A stretch of 8,010 nt of DNA from assembly GCA_013824385.1 (NCBI GenBank), contig PNNU01000137.1, positions 1-8,010 on the forward strand. The letters run 5' to 3'. Positions 1-5,425 of this stretch are shown here, piece after piece. The position numbers and the translations under genes are program-made. A model generated the notes under the pieces. It saw nothing but the letters and a program-made list of their open reading frames with translations, did not search any database and was not told where the DNA came from. Within the stretch, counting starts at the first letter, position 1, and each line of letters opens with the position of its first letter. This DNA comes from Anaerolinea sp. (GTDB lineage: Bacteria; Chloroflexota; Anaerolineae; Anaerolineales; Anaerolineaceae).

Positions 1-111
1 GGCGCGGGCGCCTACCGCAAGAAGTCCACCGATACCGATCCCGCGGCAGACGGCCCCATGCCCGAAGACGGCCCCAGCAGTCCCGAAGACGGGCCTGGTC
101 CCGAACTGTAA
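1..111 (+). CDS. C-terminal end of an unrecognised protein with an acidic Pro/Gly-rich tail (partial)
   Basis: An open frame enters from the left edge and stops at TAA 109-111, giving 36 residues. It begins GAGAYRKKSTDTD and then becomes a low-complexity tail rich in Pro, Gly, Asp and Glu, with the pentapeptide PEDGP occurring twice (codons 21-25 and 28-32). GC-rich codon use matches the other GC-rich genes here. The family cannot be recognised because only a tail is visible. Such tails are often disordered ends of cytoplasmic or membrane proteins. It is probably a real gene end, because the frame is open to the edge with clean GC-rich codons and is followed by a long non-coding stretch, but so short an open frame could be chance. 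Confidence 0.5.
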   Translation, partial: GAGAYRKKSTDTDPAADGPMPEDGPSSPEDGPGPEL

Positions 112-160
112 AGCTTTTCCTGCATCCGATCTCTACACAAAAACTTTTCAACAACCTTCC

Positions 161-412
161 AATCGGTTTTTCCGTCCCCGGATCGCCCAAACCGTTTCAT
201 AAAATTTCTTCGCCCACATTCTCAACCGGTCTCCCCGTCCCCGGATCGCCCAAACCGTTTCATAAAATTTCTTCGCCCACATTCTCAACCGGTTTTCCCG
301 TCCCCGGATCGCCCTTACCGTTTCATATAATTTCTTCGCCCACATTCTCAACCGGTTTTTCCGTCCCCGGATCGCCCAAACCGTTTCATATAATTTCTTC
401 GCCCACATTCTC
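161..412. repeat. Tandem array of four 63-bp units
   Basis: Four head-to-tail units lie at 161-223, 224-286, 287-349 and 350-412. Spacing is exact: the shared CCCCGGATCGCCC core begins at 176, 239, 302 and 365. Units differ at only a few positions, mainly just after the AACCGGT start (TTTTTCC, CTCCCC or TTTTCCC), at AAACCG versus TTACCG in unit 3, and at CATAAAA versus CATATAA. Each unit has a possible stem CGGTTT/AAACCG about 19 nt apart, weaker in units 2 and 3. AACCGGTT palindromes sit at 287-294 and 350-357. Since 63 is 21 codons, one minus-strand frame stays open through all copies and would encode a basic 21-residue repeat beginning MWAKK. Most differences would change the amino acid, which argues against a protein under selection. 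Confidence 0.95.
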
Positions 413-473
413 TTCCATTTTCGCGTTTTTCTCATTCTCCGGCGCAACCTTCTCTTGGTTTGGGCTGTACACA

Positions 474-493
474 CCCTCTGCGAGGGACTTTTT
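474..493 (+). terminator. Weak terminator-like hairpin followed by a T run
   Basis: A perfect 5-bp stem CCCTC (474-478) / GAGGG (482-486) with a 3-nt loop is followed two bases later by TTTTT at 489-493. This is the shape of a short intrinsic terminator on the plus strand. It would lie far (about 360 bp) downstream of the partial left gene. The stem is short, so it may only be part of the neighbouring structured repeat. Confidence 0.3.
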
Positions 494-498
494 CCAAA

Positions 499-520
499 GG
501 GTGGAGCGGTTTCTCCACCC
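499..520. repeat. Perfect 8-bp inverted repeat (hairpin)
   Basis: GGGTGGAG (499-506) and CTCCACCC (513-520) are perfect reverse complements separated by 6 nt. This is the strongest stem-loop in the intergenic region. It is not followed by a T run on either strand, so it does not look like a simple intrinsic terminator. It may be an RNA processing or stability element, or part of a dispersed intergenic repeat that also includes the 63-bp array. Confidence 0.8.
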
Positions 521-594
521 AGAGGCTTGAAGCTCACAATCGTTAACTTTGAATTTTGTATTATCGACTGAAAGTCAATTGGGCAGCGAAGGTT

Positions 595-692
595 TCACGC
601 CTTGACGATCTTCTCGCGGTTCTTCGCCACGCCGGCGCACGCGTTCCTGGTGTCCACCACCAACTGCGCGTGCTCGCCGGTAGCTCATCATC
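595..692 (-). pseudogene. C-terminal remnant of a UDP-N-acetylhexosamine 6-dehydrogenase (WbpA/WecC/TviB type)
   Basis: Read leftward on the minus strand and ending at TGA (595-597), the frame encodes EHAQLVVDTRNA followed shortly by NREKIVKA as its last residues. This is the conserved C-terminus of UDP-GlcNAc/UDP-ManNAc 6-dehydrogenases, where the NAD(UDP)-binding C-terminal domain ends with (I/V)VDTRNA and a final short helix. The frame has a stop (TGA) three codons before GEH. A one-frame shift at about 679-681 would restore DDEL just upstream, after which no similarity is visible. About 30 residues of a normally 400-450 residue enzyme remain, so this is a fossil, not a gene. Intact enzymes oxidise UDP-HexNAc to the uronic acid for O-antigen synthesis, which suits the locus. 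The family call is from motif memory and could be checked by alignment. Confidence 0.7.
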
Positions 693-712
693 GGCGGGAC
701 TGCCAGTGAGCG

Positions 713-728
713 CGCCCCGGACGGGGCG
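713..728. repeat. GC-rich hairpin
   Basis: CGCCCC (713-718) and GGGGCG (723-728) form a perfect 6-bp G/C stem around a GGAC loop. It lies just beyond the dehydrogenase remnant. No T run follows on either strand, so a terminator role is not supported. Confidence 0.6.
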
Positions 729-750
729 GGCCCGGATTGCACACACACCG

Positions 751-780
751 CTTTCGAAACAGTCCCTTTCGAAACAGTCC
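751..780. repeat. Perfect tandem duplication of a 15-bp unit beside the promoter
   Basis: CTTTCGAAACAGTCC occurs at 751-765 and again immediately at 766-780, identical in all 15 positions. Each copy contains the palindrome TTCGAA. The second copy abuts the C of CTTGACA, the probable -35 hexamer of the glycosyltransferase promoter. It could be a pair of regulator sites or a simple replication-slippage duplication. Confidence 0.9.
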
Positions 781-781
781 C

Positions 782-812
782 TTGACAATCGCCGAACCTG
801 CATTGATGATAT
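782..812 (+). promoter_or_regulatory. Probable sigma70-type promoter of the glycan gene run
   Basis: A perfect -35 consensus TTGACA is at 782-787. The -10 is weak: TGATAT at 807-812 with a 19-bp gap, or GATGAT at 805-810 with a 17-bp gap. The position, 20-45 bp before the first start codon and after a long gene-free stretch, is right for the promoter of the rightward genes. The untranslated leader would be very short. Confidence 0.5.
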
Positions 813-819
813 TTGATTG

Positions 820-823
820 AGGA
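820..823 (+). promoter_or_regulatory. Ribosome binding site deciding the start at ATG 832
   Basis: AGGA at 820-823 (within GAGGA) lies 8 nt before ATG 832. The frame is also open from TTG 817, but that codon overlaps this site and has no Shine-Dalgarno sequence of its own, so ATG 832 is preferred. Confidence 0.65.
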
Positions 824-831
824 AAAACCTT

Positions 832-2007
832 ATGTCGTCCACTCATAAAACAAAAAGCGCTACGGCTACTCCACCCAAGCCCCCCCACAAGAAGATTGCA
901 GTCATTGGCAATCAAGCCCTTTCCTTGATCAACTTCCGGGGTCTCCTGATCAAGGAAATGGTGAGCCGGGGCCATCATGTCTTTGCGCTGGCCCCTGATT
1001 ACACACCCGAGAGCCGGGCTGCAGTAACCGCCTTTGGCGCAACTCCCGTCGACATCTCTCTGGCACGCACGGGCATGAATCCCGTCCGGGACATGATCGA
1101 CCTACTTCGCATGGCCAAGCAATTGCGCGCACTCAAACCAGACGTGACGTTTGCCTACTTCATCAAGCCTGTCATATACGGAACCCTGGCAGCCAGTCTC
1201 GCATCGGTGCACAAGCGATACGCGATGATCGAAGGGGCCGGCTACGTGTTCATCGACAGTTCGCAGCCTTCCAGGCGCCGGCGGTTCCTGCGCCAGATGG
1301 TCACACAGCTCTACCGCGCCGGACTTGGCAGAGCTCACCGTGTGTTCATGCTCAATCCAGACGACAGGGACCTTTTCGTCGGCGAGCATATGGTGAACCC
1401 CAATAAAGTCCGCCTGATCGACGGCATCGGGTTGGATTTGGATCACTATTCGTCGTCGCCAACAACGACCAACCCCGTGAGCTTCATCATGGTGGCGCGG
1501 TTGTTGCGGGAAAAGGGCATTCAGGAATTCATTGATGCCGCCCGCCGGGTCAAAACCGTGCACCCCGAAGTCAGCTTTTTCCTGGTGGGTTCCGTGGATT
1601 CAAATCCCGGGGCGGTCAAAGAACCGGAGGTTCAGTCCTGGGTGAAGGACGGACTGGTTGAATGGCCTGGCCAGGTAACCGATGTGCGCCCCTGGATCGC
1701 AAAGGCGAGCGTCTTTGTACTTCCCTCGTATCGCGAAGGCTTGCCGCGCAGCACTCAAGAAGCCATGGCCATGGGCCGGGCTGTCATCACCACGGATGTG
1801 CCCGGTTGCCGCCAGACCGTTGAAAACGGGGTGAATGGCCTAATCGTGCCTGCGCGCAACGCCGAGGCATTGTCCAAGGCCATGCTGACACTCATTGAGC
1901 GACCCGAACTTGTCGCCCTCATGGGTGCCGCCAGCCGCCGTATCGCCGAAGAACGGTTTGATGTCCATCGCATCAACTCGCAGTTATTAAAGGAGATGGG
2001 GCTTTAG
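832..2007 (+). CDS. GT4-family glycosyltransferase, PglA/WbpU-like
   Basis: This 391-residue protein is a retaining GT-B glycosyltransferase. It is expected to act at the cytoplasmic face of the inner membrane and add a sugar, probably an N-acetylhexosamine, to a lipid-linked glycan. The N-terminal Rossmann domain starts with IAVIGNQALSLINFRG (from residue 22), followed by YFIKPVIYGTLAA (109-121) and MIEGAGYVF (132-140), which recall Campylobacter PglA. The donor-binding domain has VARLLREKG with R223 and K228, and the E-x7-E signature EGLPRSTQE (E302, E310). Length is normal for GT4. A roughly 20-residue Ser/Thr/Pro/Lys-rich N-terminal extension precedes the first strand, and no internal Met would remove it. 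It is the first gene after the TTGACA promoter; 195 bp separate it from the next gene. The family is secure; acceptor and donor are inferred. Confidence 0.92.
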   Translation: MSSTHKTKSATATPPKPPHKKIAVIGNQALSLINFRGLLIKEMVSRGHHVFALAPDYTPESRAAVTAFGATPVDISLARTGMNPVRDMIDLLRMAKQLRALKPDVTFAYFIKPVIYGTLAASLASVHKRYAMIEGAGYVFIDSSQPSRRRRFLRQMVTQLYRAGLGRAHRVFMLNPDDRDLFVGEHMVNPNKVRLIDGIGLDLDHYSSSPTTTNPVSFIMVARLLREKGIQEFIDAARRVKTVHPEVSFFLVGSVDSNPGAVKEPEVQSWVKDGLVEWPGQVTDVRPWIAKASVFVLPSYREGLPRSTQEAMAMGRAVITTDVPGCRQTVENGVNGLIVPARNAEALSKAMLTLIERPELVALMGAASRRIAEERFDVHRINSQLLKEMGL

Positions 2008-2202
2008 AGCGCTCAGTGTGCCTTGCACCAGTCTGTTTAAGGTGGTCTGGCAACCTTTGCCAACATCCTGCGAACGATCCCAACTGTTAAATGCATGTGC
2101 AAAAAGTGCTGCGCCTCTGCCGGCTTTTGATTTGCTTTTTCACCATCGGTGGCTTATGAACTATCAGGCTGATTCCTGATTGAAGGACTTACCAGGTGCT
2201 CC
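2008..2202. other. 195-bp spacer between the two GT4 genes
   Basis: No gene is supported. It contains a small inverted repeat GGCAA (2049-2053) / TTGCC (2057-2061) without a T run, and a weak promoter-like pair, TTGCTT at 2132-2137 and TATGAA at 2155-2160 with 17 bp between. A 22-codon hydrophobic frame (2091-2159) lacks a ribosome binding site. The gap is larger than the others in the run, so the second GT4 gene may have its own promoter or mark a cassette join. Confidence 0.5.
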
Positions 2203-3327
2203 ATGAGAGTTCTACATATCATCACTTGCCTCAATGACGGTGGCGCGGAAGCCATTCTCTACCGTTTATGCTCGTATGATAAGGCAAACACCCACCTTGT
2301 CATTTCTCTCATGCATGATGGGAAATATGGCCCATTGTTGCGCGATGCCGGCATCGACGTCCACTGCCTCAACATCACCAAAACCAAGGTTTCCCCGTTT
2401 GCATTGCTCCGTTTGTACCGGTTGATCAAGTCTTTCAATCCCGATGCCGTACAAACGTGGATGTACCATGCAGATCTGATTGGAGGATCCATTGCAAGAT
2501 CTGCAGGCTACAAAAACATCAACTGGGGCATTCACAATTCAACGCTCGATCCGAAACAATCCAAAAGAACCACCATCCTGATTGCTGGCCTGTGCGCCAA
2601 GGCAAGTTGGATCGTGCCCAAGCGGGTCGTATGCTGCGCACAAAAGTCCTTGGACGTCCACAAGGCATTGGGCTACGCCCATAAAAAGTTGATAGTCGTC
2701 AATAATGGGTACGATCTGTCGAAGTTTTTTAAAGATGATCGATTGGGCAACCACGTTCGGCAGGAACTTCACCTCGGTGCCGACGTACCGCTGCTTGGAA
2801 TGGTGGGGAGATTTGATCCGCAGAAAGATCATTTCAACCTCATCGCGGCCCTCGCGATCGTAAAAAAGACACTTCCCCAGGTGCGCTGCCTCCTGATCGG
2901 CTCCGGCATGAACCTCGACAATGCAGCGCTGTTGAAATGCATTGCTGAAAATGATGTTGAAGACCAGGTCATTCTGCTGAACCAGCGGTCTGACATTCCG
3001 GCAATCATGAACGCGCTGGATCTTCATGTACTGTCGTCGGCATATGGAGAGGCATTCCCCAACGTGCTCAACGAAGCGATGGCCTGCGGGACCCCCTGCG
3101 TAACGACCGATGTCGGTGACTCGGCGCTGATCGTCGCCGAAACTGGCTGGGTCGTACCACCCAAGGATGCGCAAGGTTTGGCTGCGTCGATTCTGAATGC
3201 ACTCCAAGAGAAGAAGAACGCACCCGAAAAATGGGCATCCCGGCAATTGATGGCCCGCAGACGAGTCCAGGAAAACTTCAGCATCGAAACCATGGTTGCC
3301 GGCTATCAGGCCGTCTGGTCTGAGTGA
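2203..3327 (+). CDS. GT4-family glycosyltransferase
   Basis: This 374-residue protein is a second retaining GT-B enzyme, expected to use a nucleotide sugar to extend the lipid-linked glycan in the cytoplasm. It starts MRVLHIITCLNDGGAE, the typical first strand and glycine loop of GT4. WGIHNS (108-113) is the usual inter-domain acceptor region. The C-terminal donor domain shows VGRFDPQKDH (R203, K208), LLIGSG (230-235), and the E-x7-E signature EAFPNVLNE (E283, E291), followed by CGTPCVTTDVGD. Length is normal and no membrane segment is apparent. The start is supported by AGGTG at 2194-2198, 4 nt before ATG. It lies 27 bp upstream of galE, so the two are probably co-transcribed. The sequence resembles O-antigen and capsule glycosyltransferases in general; the exact sugar cannot be read from it. 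Confidence 0.92.
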   Translation: MRVLHIITCLNDGGAEAILYRLCSYDKANTHLVISLMHDGKYGPLLRDAGIDVHCLNITKTKVSPFALLRLYRLIKSFNPDAVQTWMYHADLIGGSIARSAGYKNINWGIHNSTLDPKQSKRTTILIAGLCAKASWIVPKRVVCCAQKSLDVHKALGYAHKKLIVVNNGYDLSKFFKDDRLGNHVRQELHLGADVPLLGMVGRFDPQKDHFNLIAALAIVKKTLPQVRCLLIGSGMNLDNAALLKCIAENDVEDQVILLNQRSDIPAIMNALDLHVLSSAYGEAFPNVLNEAMACGTPCVTTDVGDSALIVAETGWVVPPKDAQGLAASILNALQEKKNAPEKWASRQLMARRRVQENFSIETMVAGYQAVWSE

Positions 3328-3354
3328 GCCGTTCAATCCGGAGATTGATTCAGC

Positions 3355-4404
3355 ATGATTCTGGTTACCGGCGGCGCAGGATACATTGGCTCCCACACGT
3401 GCATTGAGCTGGCTCAAGCCGGGTTTCAAGTTGTGGTGCTGGATAACCTGTCCAACTCATCCCGCGAGTCAATAGCCCGCATCAGCAGGCTCCTGGGTGA
3501 TTCCGTCGAGATCCGATTTGAATTGGGAGACATTCGTTCCCGAGCGGATTTGCGAAGGGTATTTGAACTGTATGACATCTCTGCGGTGATTCACTTTGCA
3601 GGCCTGAAGGCCGTAGGTGAGTCAGTCGCTCAGCCGCTAAAGTACTACGAAAATAATGTTGCCGGCACCATCACGCTGTGCGAGGCGATGGCGGAGGCCG
3701 GCTGCAAGACCCTCGTGTTCAGTTCTTCGGCCACTGTCTACGGGAACCCCGCGACCGTACCGATCCGCGAAGATTTTCCTCTCGCACCGACCAACCCATA
3801 CGGCTGGTCAAAATTGATGATCGAGCAATTGCTTCGCGATCTACATGCCTCCGACCCGGCTTGGTCAATCGGCCTGCTGCGCTACTTCAACCCCGTTGGA
3901 GCACATCCGAGTGGCATCATCGGCGAAGATCCCATGGGGATTCCAAACAACCTCATGCCCTTCATCACCCAGGTCGCCGTCGGTAAACGCCCCAAACTAA
4001 GCGTGTTCGGCAACGACTACCCTACTCCGGATGGCACCGGCGTTCGGGATTACCTCCATGTCGTGGATCTGGCCAAGGGCCACGTCCTTGCACTGAAAGC
4101 CCTCGAACAAGCCAAACTCCTGACGGTCAATCTCGGGACCGGCAGAGGCTACTCTGTTTTGGAAGTTGTTGCCGCATTTGATAGAGCCTCCGGCGTTTCC
4201 ATCCCCTATGAAATCGTTCCAAGGAGACCGGGAGATATCGCTGCCTGCTACGCAGACCCGGGGTATGCTGAAGAAGTACTGGGGTGGAAAGCTGAACTGA
4301 ACCTCGAGCGTATGTGCGAAGACTCCTGGCGCTGGCAGAGTATGAATCCTTGCGGATATGGTCAGGAGATTTGCACTGGTGAGGAACCAGACCATCGAAA
4401 CTAA
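3355..4404 (+). CDS. galE: UDP-glucose 4-epimerase
   Basis: GalE is a cytoplasmic, NAD-dependent short-chain dehydrogenase/reductase that interconverts UDP-Glc and UDP-Gal, and in some homologues UDP-GlcNAc and UDP-GalNAc. The NAD-binding motif TGGAGYIG is at residues 5-12, [10 protein letters not shown] follows near 27-36, [11 protein letters not shown] is at 80-90, the catalytic serine region SSSATVYG at 123-130 and the YxxxK pair at Y149 and K153 in [19 protein letters not shown] (176-187) and [14 protein letters not shown] (227-240) are characteristic of true GalE. Length is 349 residues against about 338 usually: after [12 protein letters not shown] there is a non-conserved tail of about 14 residues ([13 protein letters not shown]) where homologues normally end. 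GGAG at 3340-3343 serves the start. Its stop overlaps the ribosome binding site of the next gene. It supplies a galacto-configured donor for the neighbouring transferases. Confidence 0.97.
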   Translation: MILVTGGAGYIGSHTCIELAQAGFQVVVLDNLSNSSRESIARISRLLGDSVEIRFELGDIRSRADLRRVFELYDISAVIHFAGLKAVGESVAQPLKYYENNVAGTITLCEAMAEAGCKTLVFSSSATVYGNPATVPIREDFPLAPTNPYGWSKLMIEQLLRDLHASDPAWSIGLLRYFNPVGAHPSGIIGEDPMGIPNNLMPFITQVAVGKRPKLSVFGNDYPTPDGTGVRDYLHVVDLAKGHVLALKALEQAKLLTVNLGTGRGYSVLEVVAAFDRASGVSIPYEIVPRRPGDIAACYADPGYAEEVLGWKAELNLERMCEDSWRWQSMNPCGYGQEICTGEEPDHRN

Positions 4405-4407
4405 GGT
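4402..4407 (+). promoter_or_regulatory. Ribosome binding site overlapping the galE stop
   Basis: TAAGGT combines the galE stop codon TAA (4402-4404) with an AAGG Shine-Dalgarno core (4403-4406), 7 nt before ATG 4414. This arrangement implies that ribosomes finishing galE can start the next gene, so translation is probably coupled across the composition boundary. Confidence 0.6.
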
Positions 4408-4413
4408 ATTTTT

Positions 4414-5361
4414 ATGATTAGCGTAATTGTACCGGTTTATCAAATTGAAAAGTATCTTCCCAACTGCATTGAAAGTATTCTAGCCCAGACTTATCCGGAT
4501 TTTGAAGTAATTCTTGTAGATGACGGCTCAACAGATAGAAGCGGAAATATTTGTGATGAATATGCAGCAAAAGACCGCCGTGTAAAGGTTATTCACAAAA
4601 TAAACGCTGGCGTTTCAGCTGCACGCAACAGTGGCATCGATGCATCAAACGGGAATTACATATCCTTCATTGATGGCGATGATTGGATAGAACCCGATTT
4701 CTTTTCGCTTCTCGTCTCTAATCTCGAGAAGTATTCAACGGACATTTCACATTGCGGCTATACTCTCGATTTAAAATCAAAATCAATCCCGATGCACGGA
4801 ACGGCTTCAATCAAAGTCTATGAGAACATTGAAGGTCTTCAGGAATTCATTTTAGGCAGAAAAATTGAGCCGGGCCTTTGGAACAAACTGTATAAAAGAA
4901 AACTTTTTGACAATCTCCGGCTTGATGAATCATTAAAAATTAACGAAGATTTTCTGTTGAATTATTACCTTTTTAAAATCTCAAATTCTACAGTATTTCA
5001 CGATGTTTGCAAATATCATTATCAGAAGCGAGAAGGTTCAGCTTCAACTTCAGCGCTTTCAGAATACTCTTTCCAGTTAATTGAAGTTTCGGAGAGAATT
5101 ATAAAAGACGCAACGGGTAACAAAGATATTTTACCATTTTGTGAAGTTAAAATGGTTGCTTCCTGTTTTTCTCTTTTAAATGACATTATTGTTCAAGGGA
5201 AATACACCCACAGAGCCCCCTTTCTGTTAAGAACAATTAATTCACATGGCCGAAAAATACTCACAAACAGTATTTACCACCCTCGCTATAAAATCGGACT
5301 TATCCTGTTGAAGACATGCCCGGCTTTATACCACTTTCTCGTGAAAAAAAAGAATTCCTGA
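4414..5361 (+). CDS. GT2-family glycosyltransferase (GT-A fold)
   Basis: This 315-residue protein is an inverting GT-A glycosyltransferase of the type found in capsule, exopolysaccharide and O-antigen clusters. It opens with ISVIVPVYQIEKYLPNCIES, and then has the nucleotide-binding VDDGSTD (35-41), NAGVSAARNSG (64-74), and the metal-binding DxD region FIDGDDW (85-91). GLWNKLYKRKLF (154-165) and the acidic NED at 177-179, the likely catalytic base region, follow. No membrane-spanning segment is clear, so it probably works at the cytoplasmic face of the inner membrane. DNA is much richer in A/T than galE just upstream, with many AAA, ATT and TTT codons, a sign of separate origin. It is 9 bp after galE and 64 bp before the membrane protein gene. 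Family is secure; donor and linkage are unknown. Confidence 0.93.
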   Translation: MISVIVPVYQIEKYLPNCIESILAQTYPDFEVILVDDGSTDRSGNICDEYAAKDRRVKVIHKINAGVSAARNSGIDASNGNYISFIDGDDWIEPDFFSLLVSNLEKYSTDISHCGYTLDLKSKSIPMHGTASIKVYENIEGLQEFILGRKIEPGLWNKLYKRKLFDNLRLDESLKINEDFLLNYYLFKISNSTVFHDVCKYHYQKREGSASTSALSEYSFQLIEVSERIIKDATGNKDILPFCEVKMVASCFSLLNDIIVQGKYTHRAPFLLRTINSHGRKILTNSIYHPRYKIGLILLKTCPALYHFLVKKKNS

Positions 5362-5386
5362 TTATATTTGGCAAATCCATGATCCA

Positions 5387-5408
5387 TTGCAATACATTTC
5401 AATTGCAA
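5387..5408. repeat. 7-bp inverted repeat in the spacer before the membrane protein gene
   Basis: TTGCAAT (5387-5393) and ATTGCAA (5402-5408) are perfect reverse complements 8 nt apart, and flanking CCA (5384-5386) and TGG (5412-5414) add partial symmetry. It sits just upstream of the GGAAAG ribosome binding site (5413-5418) for ATG 5426. It could form a small leader hairpin or be an operator; in such AT-rich DNA it may also be chance. Confidence 0.45.
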
Positions 5409-5425
5409 CAATGGAAAGATGAAAA

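Larger units (their letters stand above)
112..831. other. 720-bp gene-free region between the left gene and the glycosyltransferase run
   Basis: No intact gene is supported here. In order it holds a four-copy 63-bp tandem array, two hairpins, a minus-strand dehydrogenase remnant, a GC-rich hairpin, a duplicated 15-mer and a probable promoter with the ribosome binding site of the first glycosyltransferase gene. Open frames of 60-130 codons cross the region on both strands, but they lack ribosome binding sites and family signatures. The mix of repeats and a gene fossil is typical of a recombination-prone boundary of a polysaccharide locus. Confidence 0.8.

Noticed and set aside
161..412. CRISPR array
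   Set aside because: The 63-bp units are repeated over their full length with no variable spacers between conserved repeats, and no cas genes are nearby.
148..537. 129-codon minus-strand open frame through the 63-bp array
   Set aside because: It has a GTG start without a ribosome binding site, most unit-to-unit changes are amino-acid altering, and its openness follows from one repeat unit lacking stops at a length divisible by three. It is treated as a repeat, not a gene.
672..686. Possible ops/JUMPStart element (GCCGGTAGCTC resembles GGCGGTAGC)
   Set aside because: It has a mismatch in the core and no surrounding JUMPStart sequence, it falls inside the dehydrogenase remnant, and it lies upstream of the predicted promoter, so it would not be in the transcript.
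556..816. 86-codon plus-strand open frame
   Set aside because: It lies antisense to the dehydrogenase remnant, whose conserved C-terminal peptide explains the GC-rich open stretch. It shows no family signature of its own.
817..831. TTG 817 as the start of the first glycosyltransferase
   Set aside because: The codon overlaps the GAGGA that serves ATG 832 and has no ribosome binding site of its own.
2091..2159. 22-codon hydrophobic open frame (starts MHVQKVLRLCRLL)
   Set aside because: No Shine-Dalgarno sequence precedes it, and short hydrophobic frames arise often by chance. Only conservation or ribosome profiling would rescue it.
2539..3429. 296-codon minus-strand open frame opposite the second GT4 gene
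   Set aside because: It is the antisense shadow of a gene with clear GT4 motifs, and its translation has no recognisable domain.
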